Positions 52,446 through 64,000 of a DNA stretch of 64,000 nt are shown piece after piece. Each line of letters begins with the position of its first letter. Position 1 is the stretch's first letter. Below the pieces are notes generated by a model. The model was not told where the DNA came from and made no database searches. It worked only from the letters and a program-made list of their open reading frames with translations. Position numbers and translations under genes: made by a program. Location of the stretch: positions 26,367,001-26,431,000 of the forward strand of contig JAYKKI010000005.1 in the NCBI GenBank assembly GCA_039881145.1. Direction: 5' to 3'. The stretch is from Druceiella hillmani (taxonomy: Eukaryota > Arthropoda > Insecta > Lepidoptera > Hepialidae).

Positions 52446-54060
52446 ATCAAGGTTTTATGTAGACATTTGTTTGACGTTACACTAGTGATCATCCGCTCAT
52501 CGATAATTTTGTCGATGAAATTAATAGGGCTTAACATTGTTGAATGCAACTTTATGCTGATAGAAATTCAGGCATTGCGCTTTGGAAAGTGCCGTAGCAA
52601 ACTAGGAACCATGTTATTTCATCATATATGTGCGTCCATCTTTTATAATAGGAGCAATTTTTAAATATTTTGCGATTATACACTATGTAAATTAAATAAT
52701 GAGCGCCACCTCAATCTGCAATAGTGCATCATGGATAGATTACAATACAGTAATTTTGTTTTTAAGTCATACCACTTTTTTACATGGAAAATTACATGGA
52801 AATGCATCAACAATCTTGTATAATTTGTCTTTGATATGAATTAACTATTTTAAATACTTGTTAATCCGATTGAAAATTGTTTTGGTTTAGTTATATAGAC
52901 AAACTAAAAGTTTTAAAAATATAAGCTGTTAAAACTATACAAAGGTTATCGACGTCCTTGGCGATATTATTGATCACCACTAAACTTATACTAATGTAGA
53001 TTTACGCACATACAATTCAATTCAGATTACAAGGAATTTGAAACTAAGGACAGGACGGGGCTGAAGTTGTGTATATATGTAGTAAGGCTATGGGCAAACT
53101 GTTGGGCACTGATGTGCACCGTTCCACATACTTCTATGCCATCGTTTAATAAAACAAATTTTTCTGCGGGTAAAAACTTAAAAAAATATAGTCATATTTG
53201 GGTCGATCATTTAATTGCAAATTCATGACATTTGTTTTTGTAATTAATAAAAAAATACTGAATTTCAATCTTAAAATTTTAGGTCTTTCAAAAATAAAAG
53301 TCTTTACAAACGGCACGAATGTGATGCGATGATCGGATATCAAAACAAAACTATCCATCTCCAAACTTCAAAACATAATTTTCTATTGGCCACATAAACA
53401 ATACAAAGTCTGGCGGCGCCCGCCGCTGATCGCCAAGTAAATATATCAAATACTTTATTATAAAAAAAATAATATAATTCGACTGACTATCCCCTGAAAT
53501 CGAGTAATTTTTTCTGATACTACAACGTTTGTATCGATCCTTTTCTTTGTATCGACCTTATGACGTTACATCGAAATTTGAAAATATTGGAACAAATCGT
53601 GAAACCATAAAACATACCTTATAATGAAAAAGGAATAAAAACATTCACAATCTTAACTTAAAAGAAATCACTTTAATTACTCATTTACATCGTAGCTAAC
53701 ATTTTAAATACAATATGTCATTTCAACCTTTTATAAATTCAATTTAAAACAATTAGATGGTAATTAAATAATAATTTTTTTCATGATGAAAGTATAGAAT
53801 TTGACAAATCATAACTTGGTTCCCCCTCTCAGTCTCTCTGTCTCTTTGGAAATTATTCTAGTTATTATATAAAAGGTTGAATTCAACATTCTTGGAGTAC
53901 GCGAAGACTAAGAAGTATTGTTGCTGTCTATCGATATCAATATAAAAATATTCGACACACACATTATTTATTATTACTTACTACAACATATTTTAAAAAT
54001 AAGGCTGCGTGTATAACAAGTAAAGCGGCGTATATACGGTGAGAGTTCGTGTAACAGTTA
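52446..54060. other. Gene-free AT-rich DNA
   Basis: No exon recognised. A GC-rich inverted motif (GGCGGCGCCCGCCGC) is at 53413-53427. Confidence 0.45.
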
Positions 54061-54071
54061 CTGTCATGGAT

Positions 54072-55053
54072 AGTGATGTGCCGAGTCGAGCTGACTCGAG
54101 TAATAACTCGAATACTTAGAAGTATTCACGAACTCGAGTGTTCAAAATATAGTATTGGTATACGCAGCACTCGATTATAGGACTCAAGTACTTGCGGTAC
54201 TTCCATTGTATCCAAGTATTTAATTTTATAAGAATGTATTGCGACTCCAACGACATTCCAAAGGTTGATCTCGCAATGCACGTCAATTGAATGAGATGTA
54301 GGGTCGCATAATTTTATCATACGAATAAGAAATACGAGAAATAAGAGTACGATTATTTACTCATGAAATTATATTCAGGGTTCCGTTTCACTTTGCTACA
54401 TGCACACAAATATGCTTATTTCGCTTATTAACACTTAGTACATAACACACACATTATGCTTGTAATGATTATAAAATTTTAAAAAATTTAACTAAATAAA
54501 TATATTATATCATCTCACAAACTTCGTATAAAATGAATACATTTATACAAACACCAGCATAAAGCAATATATCTGTGGTGAAAATAAAATAAATTTTCAA
54601 TATATCCTTTACTGCTGACGAAAAGATATCGACAGTTGATAACAATTATATGTCTCTCTCATAACATGTCGATTATAATCGATATTTTTTCCTTATTATT
54701 CTAACCTAATTTGGACTTAAGCTTTACTTATATGTACACTTCACTGTGATAATGTAATTTTATTAGATATCAAACAAGATAATTATTTGTATGCTCAAAT
54801 ATATATTAAAAGTTATGAATAAAACGTCTGTGATTTTTTGAAGTAATTAATTTACATTTTTTCTTTAATAGAACTAGACTGATTTTGCTCAAAAGAAATC
54901 AGTCTAGTGCTCGATTTCAATAAATTACTTGAGTACCAGACTGAAAACTTGAGTACTGGACTCGAGTCCTCGACTCGAGTTCTGATTCGATTCTTTTTTT
55001 TAACGAGTATCAAAATACTCGGATACCAAATATAGCCGATTTGGCACATCACT
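54072..55053. mobile_element. hAT-like non-autonomous element with subterminal CTCGAG motifs
   Basis: Ends are AGTGATGTGCC and its exact complement GGCACATCACT. Within ~110 bp of each end are repeated CTCGAG/CTCGA words (several per side, e.g. GACTCGAGTAATAACTCGAA left and CTCGAGTCCTCGACTCGAGT right). Short terminal repeats plus clustered subterminal hexamers are the layout of hAT elements, where the transposase binds both. No transposase and no clear 8-bp target duplication were found. Confidence 0.55.
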
Positions 55054-55609
55054 CGGCGTGAACTCTGCACATTGGGACGGCACTGTCGCATTAACTATCA
55101 TAGTGTAAATGCCGTTTAATCTTTTAAATGTTGTCAAACCTATATACCTCTATGTATTCATCCACAAGTAATCCTTTAAAAATAGCGTAACATTAGTCGA
55201 ATGGGACAAAATATTTGATTTAAAGAAAACCAGTCAAGTGTCAGTCGGCTTCACGCTGTATTGTACCACGCGTATTATGCCAGATTAACATATAACATTT
55301 ATATTTACTTACATTGTTTTAAAAAACAATTTCCAAAAAGTAAGCGAACTCATAAAACACCCTTCAAATAATGCATACAATAATCAGTGATGTCAACTTA
55401 TTAGTAAACATTCATTAAAAAATCAATAATAAAGTTATCAAAGCTTCACTTCAATTTGTAAAACATTTAAATTTAGTTAATTTAATAAATCATAAATTTG
55501 CTTCTGCTAACCGAAAAATACAGGTATACAGGTATACTTCATTAAAAATAAAAAATACTATGCTAAAATTATTTCAATACGTCAAATAATTATCGAGATA
55601 TTGAATTTA

Positions 55610-55960
55610 TTAGCTGCGCTTGAGACGCAATGACAGCGCCCGTTACTGTGATGTTATATTTCAACGCACGCGTCAGTTTGCGTTGCTGTACGGAGTTACT
55701 TTTTAAAAAATATAATTGTTATAATTAATACAAAAATGTGTTATAACCTTTATTTACAGGACTATTTACAATTACACTTAACTGTAATGAATACAAGTAA
55801 GGAATGCTGTGGAATATTTTCTTCGAGCTGTATATGAAGCGTCGGTCGTCAGGTGTCACGTTCTCCTCCGATCTGATGCTTTAGCTCGTTTGTAGGAATC
55901 GTCGCTGGGTCTTGTATGATCACAGTATAACCAACTGTTGTCCTTTTGGCGTATTTACAT
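55610..55960 (-). repeat. Possible solo LTR or element end
   Basis: On the minus strand a GC-richer segment is followed by GTCCTGTAAATAAAGG, with AATAAA placed as in an LTR R/U5 border, and then TTATAACACA. The flank on the other side is again CpG-rich (55610-55700). No target duplication or paired LTR was found, so this is a weak call. Confidence 0.2.
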
Positions 55961-56352
55961 TTTTGACGAAAAACGTCCATTTTTGCCAAGTTTACTCAAA
56001 ACTGTGGGAATATGTAATATAATGATTTTGACGTGGAAACATAGATCAAACCCTCTATAATTCCAACATATTACTTTTTATTATTTTTATATATTCTATA
56101 ATTCCAGCATTTTTTATTAGTTTCATATAACTATTTCATGAAAATTGCAACTCTTTCCTCGCCAAAATTGCTAAATAAAAAAACGAGTGTGCTTTAGACC
56201 ACACGACTGAAGTACAATTTACAATTTTATTCACTTTAAACGTAGAATATTGAATGTATTGAACAAAATAATAATTTATAAAATTGTTCAAGAATGAAAT
56301 GAAATTACAAAATAATCAAAAAATCATCGTTCGCGTAACGCTAGCAAACTCG

Positions 56353-56354
<2 letters not shown>

Positions 56355-56405
<51 letters not shown>
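56355..56405. repeat. (TA)n microsatellite
   Basis: About 25 TA units, followed by CT-rich simple sequence (CTCTCTCT at about 56455-56505). Confidence 0.95.
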
Positions 56406-56407
<2 letters not shown>

Positions 56408-57169
56408 CATGCACTGGCTATGAGAGGAAGAGAGAAAGAAAATGTGTGCTCGCACCTCTCTCTCTTATCCCTACAGTAATATACGAAACGTAACTCTCTC
56501 TCTTTCTGTCTTCACTAACTTATATCAACCTCTCAACTTCCGTTCACCTCGCCCGATCACACTTTTCGTAGCGCTCTCGTCACGCATTCACCAGCTTACT
56601 CCCCAAGTCAAGGGTGCGTAAAGAAGTTTTACTTCAAAAAGGGTAAGTTTAGAGGATTCATTCCAAAAAATTATACTTTTACTTGATATGCGAAAATATT
56701 ATTAAAATACTCATATTCTCTTCTTTAATTTGCATATAAAACAATTCAGATTGACGTAATATGGAAAGAGAAAAAAAATTATTTTAAAATGTTTCTCCTA
56801 TACATTTTTAATAGCGGCTTCACTGTTGCCACCTTAGCGATTTTGTCACTAGATTTTGGAGTTCGAAAGCGATTTTTTGAAGTATGTTATGGCTAGAAAT
56901 TATTTTAGTGACTTCTAGTGAAAAATATATCTTGTAGAACTTTACTCATTACTCCATACACAGAGAATGCTCACTATGATAGAATACCATAGAGATTGTA
57001 TTTCTTTGTAAAAGCATAATGTGGCATCTTTAATTAAATATTTAATCAGTGCTTAGGTACTATTTACTGTAATTAGAGTAGGTTTGGTATAATATTTACT
57101 TTTCTATTGTATACTGTAATGCTTAAATACAGTGTATGCATTTACTATACGTAAATTCGAACAATAGAT

Positions 57170-57540
57170 AGGGTGTGGCTGTGTCATGGACACGGCCGTG
57201 TGTTGTACGTGAATACGTCTATATAACGACGATCCCACACATCACACTTATGTCCGAAGGATTGTTGACAAACGTCGTAGTGAAACGTGCACTAGCTGCG
57301 GCCCAATGTGTCTTCACAATCGACGATCGAACACAATCTATGCCTATACAGTCCGTTGTCGATATAAAAGTGATTTCATCATCCACTTGCATAATTTCAA
57401 CCGCCCTAGCTGCAGATGTACTGGCACCGTCGTTGATCCGCTCGGCCGCATTCATACTTTACGTTTCCGGCACTGCTTGACTCGGTCATATGGTATTTTA
57501 TTATTACCATTCGATTGTTCTTGAGAAGCCCTTTCCATTC
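57170..57540. other. GC-richer island, unresolved
   Basis: Overlapping open frames occur on both strands (57175-57480 plus, 57219-57455 minus), as expected for any GC-rich stretch. The minus frame starts MNAAERINDGASTSAARAVE and has good context, but I recognise no family and found no splice partners. A 12-bp palindrome (ACACGGCCGTGT) is at 57190-57201. Could be an isolated exon or a mobile-element relic. Confidence 0.25.
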
Positions 57541-58199
57541 GTATACGATCTCTGTATTTGGTTTTGGCTTTTCGACGCGTATAGGCCGAATGAATTCTTT
57601 GATCCTTTAGCTATCCAGTGGTAAAATTTAATTTTTGATGTAGAGGATAGATTCGAACCTGCAACGTCAAACTGTATCCCCCGATTTTGTTATCATTAGG
57701 TTTTTTGGATTGCCCCCGTACGGTAGTAAATGATAGGTAGCAAATGAAGACGTATTCACGTCAAAACACTTTTGTGATGGAAGGCTTCAAATTCAGGATT
57801 TCATACAAAAAATAATGAGAATCATGAATAACTTCAAAAAATATGAGAAGATTAAGTAATTGAAATAACATGGAAGTAACAAAAAAACTGATTTTTGTGC
57901 GATAATAAAGGTAGTTCCATTGTACTTTTATTATATCAATTGAAGTTTGCAATGTACTATATTTTTTGAAAATTCTTTAATGTGAATTTTGCATTACTGT
58001 AATTTTATTTCGGCAATCTGGTAGCACTTACTTCCAAATGCCTATTATTGGTCGGGTATTCCCGGATTATTCTAACGGAATTCTTAATCACGTATTCTCT
58101 TGCTCGTATTTTACCACTTAGCCTTCGTTAGCGAACGTTATCAAGACCATCCGACTTCTATTGCTTTATTCTTATGTAGATTGAAGTGACATCACTATG

Positions 58200-59380
58200 G
58201 AGGTGGTAATTTAATTCTTGTTAGATACATTTGCCACTCATTGCAGTTGACAGTATCGCATGCTTCTGAGCAAACATTACTACGCAACATAGAATTTTCA
58301 AATAGAGAAACCTATAATTGGTTCTCACATTCACCGTAACGTTGTAATGAGTTCAAAAGGTATATGAGCAGGCATTGAAAATCTTTAGTATTGTGATACT
58401 CGTTGGTTGTTAATTGAAAAGACGGTCACCGGGATATTATTTCAATGGGAAGAACTGAAATTGTTTTTTTCATTAAACAAACACAATTACTACACATCAG
58501 AATTGTTTTATTCTATGTACGCCAACGAGACCAATCGCCTTTATGTGGTTTTTGAAGAGCATTAACACTCAAATCCAGTTGTCCTACTGAACGCCTTAAT
58601 GACATTATTTCACTCTGTTTGTAATAGAGTATCGACATCTTCGGTGGTGACAACGGACAAAGATTACTTATCCATTATATAGAAGACCACTTAAATCCGG
58701 TACCATATTTAGGGTATCTTTTTGAATCTCAACTGCAGAAAAGCTCACTACCCGACGATGTCATCAATACAGTTAAAAAACATTGTATTGATTTCACGAT
58801 AAAATTAGATAATGAGATTCTACTAACCACCTTATTTGAATAAAATATGTCTTTTGAATGTGGAAAATACTCACAAAGGAAAAAAAAACAAAACAGCAGA
58901 TTTTTGGCGTAAAATTAATTATGTTCAATGGAACAATGGTTCTACAAGCAATGTCATAAAGTTTTGGGCGGAAGTTTGGAGGTAGAAAAATGCTGCTGGA
59001 ATAAATACATTTATGTAGTTATCTGACTTGGCTATATCAGCTTTGTCTCTTCATCACTCGAATGTTGCAGTGGTAAGGGCTTTCAATGCGATGAACATTG
59101 TTAAAAATAAGTTAAGTAACAAGATGGCGGTAAATACTCTCAATAGCTTACTTTTTATAAAAGGCCATTTTAAAATAATTAAATAAAACTTCTACAATTA
59201 CGAGCTTCCGGCAGACGTGTTTGTCGCTATAGGAAAAAATACTAAATATTATTTTAAATTAAAAAAAATAACAATTTACCTCATCCATATATGTCTGCAC
59301 GTCCATGTCGATTAACTAACGAAGATGAAGAAGAAATACCTGAAGAATTTAATCGAGCATTTAATATTGAGTTATAAAAT
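58200..59380 (+). pseudogene. Fossil hAT-superfamily transposase
   Basis: Remains of a hAT transposase of the ZBED/zinc-finger-BED-like type. In order: CDTRWLLIEKTV (about 58395-58430), QWEELKLFF, SELFYSMYANETNRLYVVF (about 58498-58554), DHLNPVPYLGYLFESQL (about 58687-58735), HCIDFTIKL (about 58780-58805), and the C-terminal dimerisation stretch LAISALSLHHSNVAVVRAF then MNIVKNKLSNKM (about 59025-59130). All match that family's order and spacing. Frame shifts and stops break it in several places. A short tail frame (RPCRLTNEDEEEIPEEFNRA) ends at about 59378. Terminal repeats were not delimited. Confidence 0.8.
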
Positions 59381-60331
59381 GAATTACTTATATCTTGAAT
59401 TCGAAAGTTAAGTCCTACATCTTAAAATATATTTTTATTTCACCAACCTTTTTTTCCCTTTTCACTTATTTAGTTATTTCTAGCAAAACTTTTCGTTACA
59501 TAAATCCAAAAACCTACTGCGTTTTCAGACCAAACTTAGTGATTTAATTATTTGCAAGGTGGTAATATAGATCGGCTCGTCATTCTGTGCTGAGAGGCGC
59601 ACCAAGTCAGTCATGTTGCGTACAACCACTTTTTCTCAGAAACCGAGTGACATAAAAACATGAAATTTGGCATGCTAGTAAAAAATATTAACCCGCATAT
59701 ACTTCAATAATTTTCACTCAAAAATATTTATATCAAAATTTTCGGGGAGAGAGAGGGCAATAAGAACTCGTATTTTTTTCAATTCCATGTACAGAAATAA
59801 ATTTTGGTCAGTGACCGAATTTTAAGGAGCGATTGAAAATCGGCAACTAAATCATAAAAAGAAAAAAATGTAATTTTTTTTTATTTAAGAATTTTTAAAA
59901 TTTAATCCTTAACAATGTGGGGAACCATTTGAAACAACTAGTTATAAGGGTAAATTTTTTTTTAATAATTTTAGGTGTCGTATTTTTAGAGATATTCTGA
60001 AAAATATGAAAAAGTACACGGAAAAGTACAACTTGCCACAAATAAGAAAAAAAAAAAAGGTCTTTAGAAGCCTATGCAAAGGTTGTCGGAAAATTTATAG
60101 CAGTGATTCTAGATGTCATCATTTTTATATGTACACCGTATTTTTACACCAATAAACGTATAGCAGGCAATATATTTATGTTTTTCTATAATTTCAACCG
60201 ATTTTTCTTAGAGGCCATGCAATGTAGAAGCTTGAAAGTGGCATATTAATGCATTTTATTAACCCATAAATAATTTCCCTAACTTTTTTAAATATTTAAA
60301 TATTAAATGTATGGGTATTATTGTTTACTAG

Positions 60332-60818
60332 CGTGACCCGTGCGAAGTCTTCGCATTATAAATTATTCAACTCAATTTAATAAATCAAAATTGATTGCAG
60401 GTATTCAATTCATTTCTAATTTTGCACACTGCTTATTACGTTTTTATTCCATTATGAAGCTCAGATGACAGATCAAACAAATATTTTACTAAAATTGACA
60501 TATAGGGGCGCAAGTATCAAAAGCATTGAGCTAAAGCGCCACTTTATTTATACGTGAGTGGATTTGAAATTAAACAAAAATTTTACCGATCGTCAATCAT
60601 ATTGACGTTGAGCCGTTAGATGACAGCATTGCTGTTTTGTGTATATAATTATAATAATTAATTAATTTGCAAAAACAATAGCAATAATAAATTTTTTAGT
60701 TGTGGATGCCGGTAGAGCAAGCAATTATCTATAAGATGATATATAATTTATGTGGATTAGTTGTGAGGTTTTTTCTAAAAAGGGAGAGTAATATCTTAAC
60801 CTTAGCGTATTAATATAT

Positions 60819-60886
<68 letters not shown>

Positions 60887-60900
60887 GATGATGATGATAA
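60332..60900. mobile_element. Insertion beginning ACTAGCGTGACCCG, ending in (GAT)n
   Basis: Absent from the matching repeat at 22 kb, hence a later arrival. Its edge resembles the widespread insect repeat ends of the form ACTAGCTG-ACCCG-GC...; the opposite edge is a (GAT)n tract. No coding capacity is visible. Confidence 0.45.
60821..60899. repeat. (GAT)n microsatellite
   Basis: About 26 triplets with one GGT interruption near 60872. Confidence 0.95.
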
Positions 60901-61649
60901 GACATACACAAATATTTTAAATTTTATTTTAAAAAAGTGTTACAAAAATATGCAAAAATTAATAATTGCAAATAGTTTAATAGAATTACTATGCACCCTT
61001 AAATGTTTATAATTGCGCGGGTTCGATTTGTGCTTGACAGGTTTTTATGTTTTTAATGTAAATGCGTGTACACGTTGTAATTTTAAAATTTCTCCACCGT
61101 TATCATTCTAGCGTTATAGTCATAATCAAATTACTCATCTCTCAGCCTTATTTTTATTAGTTCAATTTCATTCCATTTATTCGACTATTAAATGCATTTC
61201 GCTTATTCGTTCTTTTAAATTACTTTAATAAGTAAACTCTTAAGAAATATTGGAATTATTTCGTCTATTCGTTTATTATTTTTTATTATAATTTAGAACA
61301 TATGCAAACGAATGAAAGAAAGAGTGAGTCCTGTTTTTTTATAAAAAAATAAAAAAACAATCCAGAATAACACTTATTTATTCAAAGTTTACATACAAAT
61401 GTCTAGAAGAAGAACCCGTTTTATCTATATACTAACATTTACTTATAATAATACTAACATTTACCGGTGGGTTTGCTCACGTGATTACAGTTAAAAACTT
61501 ATAGGGAAAATTTTTAATATACAGCTCTGTTCACAATGATTAAAGGAAATTAAATGTTAAACTTTTATTTTCGTGACTTTACAGTTCAACTGACTATGAG
61601 AAAAATATTTCCATCTAAATTAGGGATTAAAGGGGATGATATTGTGCTA

Positions 61650-62195
61650 CCTTACCATGCGTTTAAAAAATCACGTCTATCCGTGACTCCGTTGCGACAT
61701 TGCTTCGTTATTCATGTTGACATTGCTTCGTTATTATATACTTTTTAGTTTCAAATAAGAATGGTCCCGAGTGCATGATATTTCCCTAATTAAGAAGTAG
61801 CCTGTGTCATTAACCGACTTACACAAACCACAAAAAATCACATTGATTCATTGTTTTGCTGTGACTTGAAAAAAGCCAACACTTTAACACACTTCCACTC
61901 TTTCGCATTTATAATATTATAGGTAGGATTCTAAATTAAGGATTAAACTGAGTGATCGGTTGCTTCTTTAAATTGCGTACGTATCGATTCAATCACGTCG
62001 ACCCATTGTTTCGTTGCGATGCTCCTTCCTTATTAAATTTCTGTACTGTTTCTGTTTTAATCAAGAATTTAATAAGAATATAATAAAAAGTATCGTATGT
62101 CATTTTATGACACACCTCCCTCTACTTTCTTTATGCAAGGAATCACGTTGATGCTCCGTTGCGACGTGAAAGAAGGACAAGTAAAATTTTTACTT
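61650..62195 (+). repeat. Cluster of diverged copies of an insect interspersed repeat tail
   Basis: Phrases typical of the family recur: AAAAAATCACGTCTATCCGT with CTCCGTTGCGAC (61668-61700), AAGTAGCCTGTGTCATTAACC and CTTTCGCATTTATAATATTA (about 61795-61925), ATCACGTCGACCCATTGTTT (about 61990), and CACGTTGATGCTCCGTTGCG ACGTGAA-AGAAGGACAA (about 62144-62180). This looks like several partial copies side by side. The plus frame at 61554-61748 overlaps the first and is not a gene. Confidence 0.6.
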
Positions 62196-62199
62196 ACGC

Positions 62200-64000
62200 T
62201 GGTATTTGTGTATTAATATATTCTCTTGAATTCTTCCCAGTTTTTAACTATGGGGTTGCATGTCATCGAATCTTTGAAACTTGTCCATAATTATTGGTCG
62301 TTAATTGCATTTCTTAGAAATCATATGCGGGAATTTTTAAATTCTCCATTTCGATTAGTTTGCATGTTTGTGGTAACGTTATTAAATATTACCCAAGAAG
62401 TTTCAGGTTATCTATCTGCACAGCACAAGTACTGATATTGACATACCGGCTGATAGTGTAGTAGTGAAGTGCTTTGGTGTTGACATACCAGCTGATAAGC
62501 CATTATTTTATTTCTTTAATTGTTGTTTTCATAACCCTTGCCAAGTTATTGGTATCGTTATGCAATTATCTAAGTCTTCGTTGTCTCTTATACCTAATTT
62601 TTATGTAGCAGGGCGTATTTTTGTCATATTTTACTATCGAAGCATATTAGCAATTAAATTATTTTTGTTTGATGTATACATATGGTTCATTAAGTTGGCC
62701 ATATCCATATGGGCTAATTGATGCGTGGCTTCTTTGGGTTTGGAGGTGAAAGTATTTTTTTTCGAATGGAAATTGAAGAAATGTGGAAATAACGAAATGA
62801 ATTTACTTGTACCATAAGCACTTCAATTAGAAATGTGACAGTCTCTTTTGTCATATATGCTCTAACTTTAACTAACGTTTCCAAAAGCGCAACATCTGTT
62901 GATATAATTATTATTATCTTTAAGTATTTTCTGAATGGTTTCATACAATACGTCTAAATTCATTATACTACTATGCATCTTATCCAACTTAGCAAATATC
63001 ATACCATTTATGTATTATGTATATATCTACTATATTAATAAAAACTTCTACATTACGTAATAAATTTTATATCTATATCGAGACTCTACTTAATATTTCA
63101 TTGTAGGTACTATTAATCAAATTATTTAAATCTGTTTAACTTTTCATCAAAGGTGAATTTTGTTTGCTAAGTGTATCTAGTGCCGATTCTGTTACCGCTG
63201 TTTGGGTATATATATTACTCGTTTATTTGTTATATTATTAATTTTTATTTCAAAATGAATCATGAAAAGATGCTGAACGCATCAGTATAATCTAAATTAC
63301 CTGAAATTACTAATAATCTAAATTACCTTAATTATACTTCCAAGTGGTTAATGAAGCTCTTTATTATATACTCCTGAATACTCCCGAGTTGTTATTAGCT
63401 TGCCTTAGTGATTTCCTTCCTTACTCTATATTAATTTCGAATTTGATATTTCATTTCATTAACTATTTTTTAACTGAAAGCTACTGATCAGCAATTGGGA
63501 ATATATTTCAAAAATGTTTAAATATTGAGGGTGCGAATAATAGTTCACTGCGTGGTTTAAAGTTTTGTTGTTCCAATTTTCTGGACGAAAATCTCTGGAC
63601 CTGTGGCTATTTTTTTTAATTTAATTTCGGTTCCGAGTACGATGGAATACCTATAATGTACCTATAATTTTTTTTATTTGAGCCTCGTATAATTTACCAT
63701 CTTTACTAAGGATATATGTATTTAATTATGATATACTTTCTGTTTTAAAAGGTCATTCACACAACTTTTTTTATTTTAATTTCTGTCTGTTTGTATCTCT
63801 ATAAACTACCTACTTTACATGGTGGGGCTTTGATATCTTTGTTACACTTAGGAAATTCTCCCTCTTTTCTATTATTTATTTTGTTAAAAACTAGTTTATG
63901 TAACGTTCTTAATCAACGTCTATCCTCTTCTATAAATTCAATGACGAGTATTTTCTCTCTGTCGATATCTAATACATCCGGATGACTTACCTCCTATATT
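62200..64000. other. No confirmed gene at right edge
   Basis: Several open frames (62226-62435, 62464-62721, 63791-63985) show no family resemblance. A pair of similar ~25-base phrases (GACATACCGGCTGATA and GACATACCAGCTGATA) lies at 62439 and 62481. At about 63905-63985 the minus strand reads PDVLDIDREKILVIEFIEED, more protein-like than the plus frame over it, but it soon meets a stop; possibly another transposon relic. Confidence 0.35.

Larger units (their letters stand above)
60098..61062. repeat. Interspersed repeat, copy B, split by an insertion
   Basis: 60098-60330 and about 60900-61062 correspond to the left and right parts of copy A at 22197-22812; the phrase GCTTGACAGGTTTTTAT ends both. 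Between them about 570 bp is inserted, starting ACTAGCGTGACCCGTGCG and ending at the ATG/GAT microsatellite. Confidence 0.55.

Noticed and set aside
57645..57665. tRNA B box on the minus strand (GGTTCGAATCT)
   Set aside because: No A box or tRNA fold around it; likely chance or a SINE trace too short to call.

Overview
The window is nuclear DNA from an animal, almost certainly an insect. It is strongly AT-rich, genes are split by introns with normal GT-AG borders, exons are separated by AT-rich filler, and the rest is dotted with decayed transposons, miniature inverted-repeat elements (MITEs) and microsatellites. Nothing bacterial, viral or organellar was seen. The insect order cannot be fixed from this sequence.

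Only two genes are firmly supported, both on the minus strand. (1) Positions 15882 down to 2333 hold a KAT6/Enok-type MYST histone acetyltransferase. I could join eight coding exons with matching phases at every junction: 15882-15295, 13903-13736, 13165-12963, 12879-11429, 9825-9615, 8501-8104, 7304-2693 and 2522-2333. The joined frame is 7821 nt, or 2606 residues plus stop. Domain order is N-terminal double winged helix (SAMD1-like and H15-like), double PHD finger, long Ser/Arg-rich linker, MYST catalytic domain, then a very long acidic, Ser-rich and finally Gln/Asn-rich tail. One intron inside the MYST domain has a GC-AG border. (2) Positions 35224 down to 27076 hold adenosine kinase (pfkB family), four exons with matching phases covering all but the first few residues. 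The short first exon is not certain; a candidate with a GC-richer leader lies at 38015-38030. The two genes do unrelated jobs (chromatin acetylation; purine salvage and methyl-cycle support) and no functional link is implied.

Layout: 1-2332 is gene-free; 2333-15882 is KAT6; 15883-16330 is its likely promoter; 16331-27036 is a transposon graveyard with a mariner fossil, a hAT-like MITE, a piggyBac-like terminus and an orphan exon candidate; 27037-38200 is adenosine kinase, whose largest intron carries a 1.1 kb TA-flanked MITE and a 247-bp tandem duplication, and whose first intron carries a 203-bp near-perfect foldback; 38200-64000 has no confirmed gene, but has a reverse-transcriptase fossil (46805-47815), a MITE with nested sub-repeats (49254-50583), a hAT-like element rich in CTCGAG motifs (54072-55053), a hAT transposase fossil (58200-59380), several GC-richer islands that might be promoters or element ends, and copies of common insect interspersed repeats near the right edge.

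No clearly new biological system was found. The items most worth checking are the foldback beside adenosine kinase, the GC-AG intron and altered second PHD finger of KAT6, and the orphan exon at 24896-25121.
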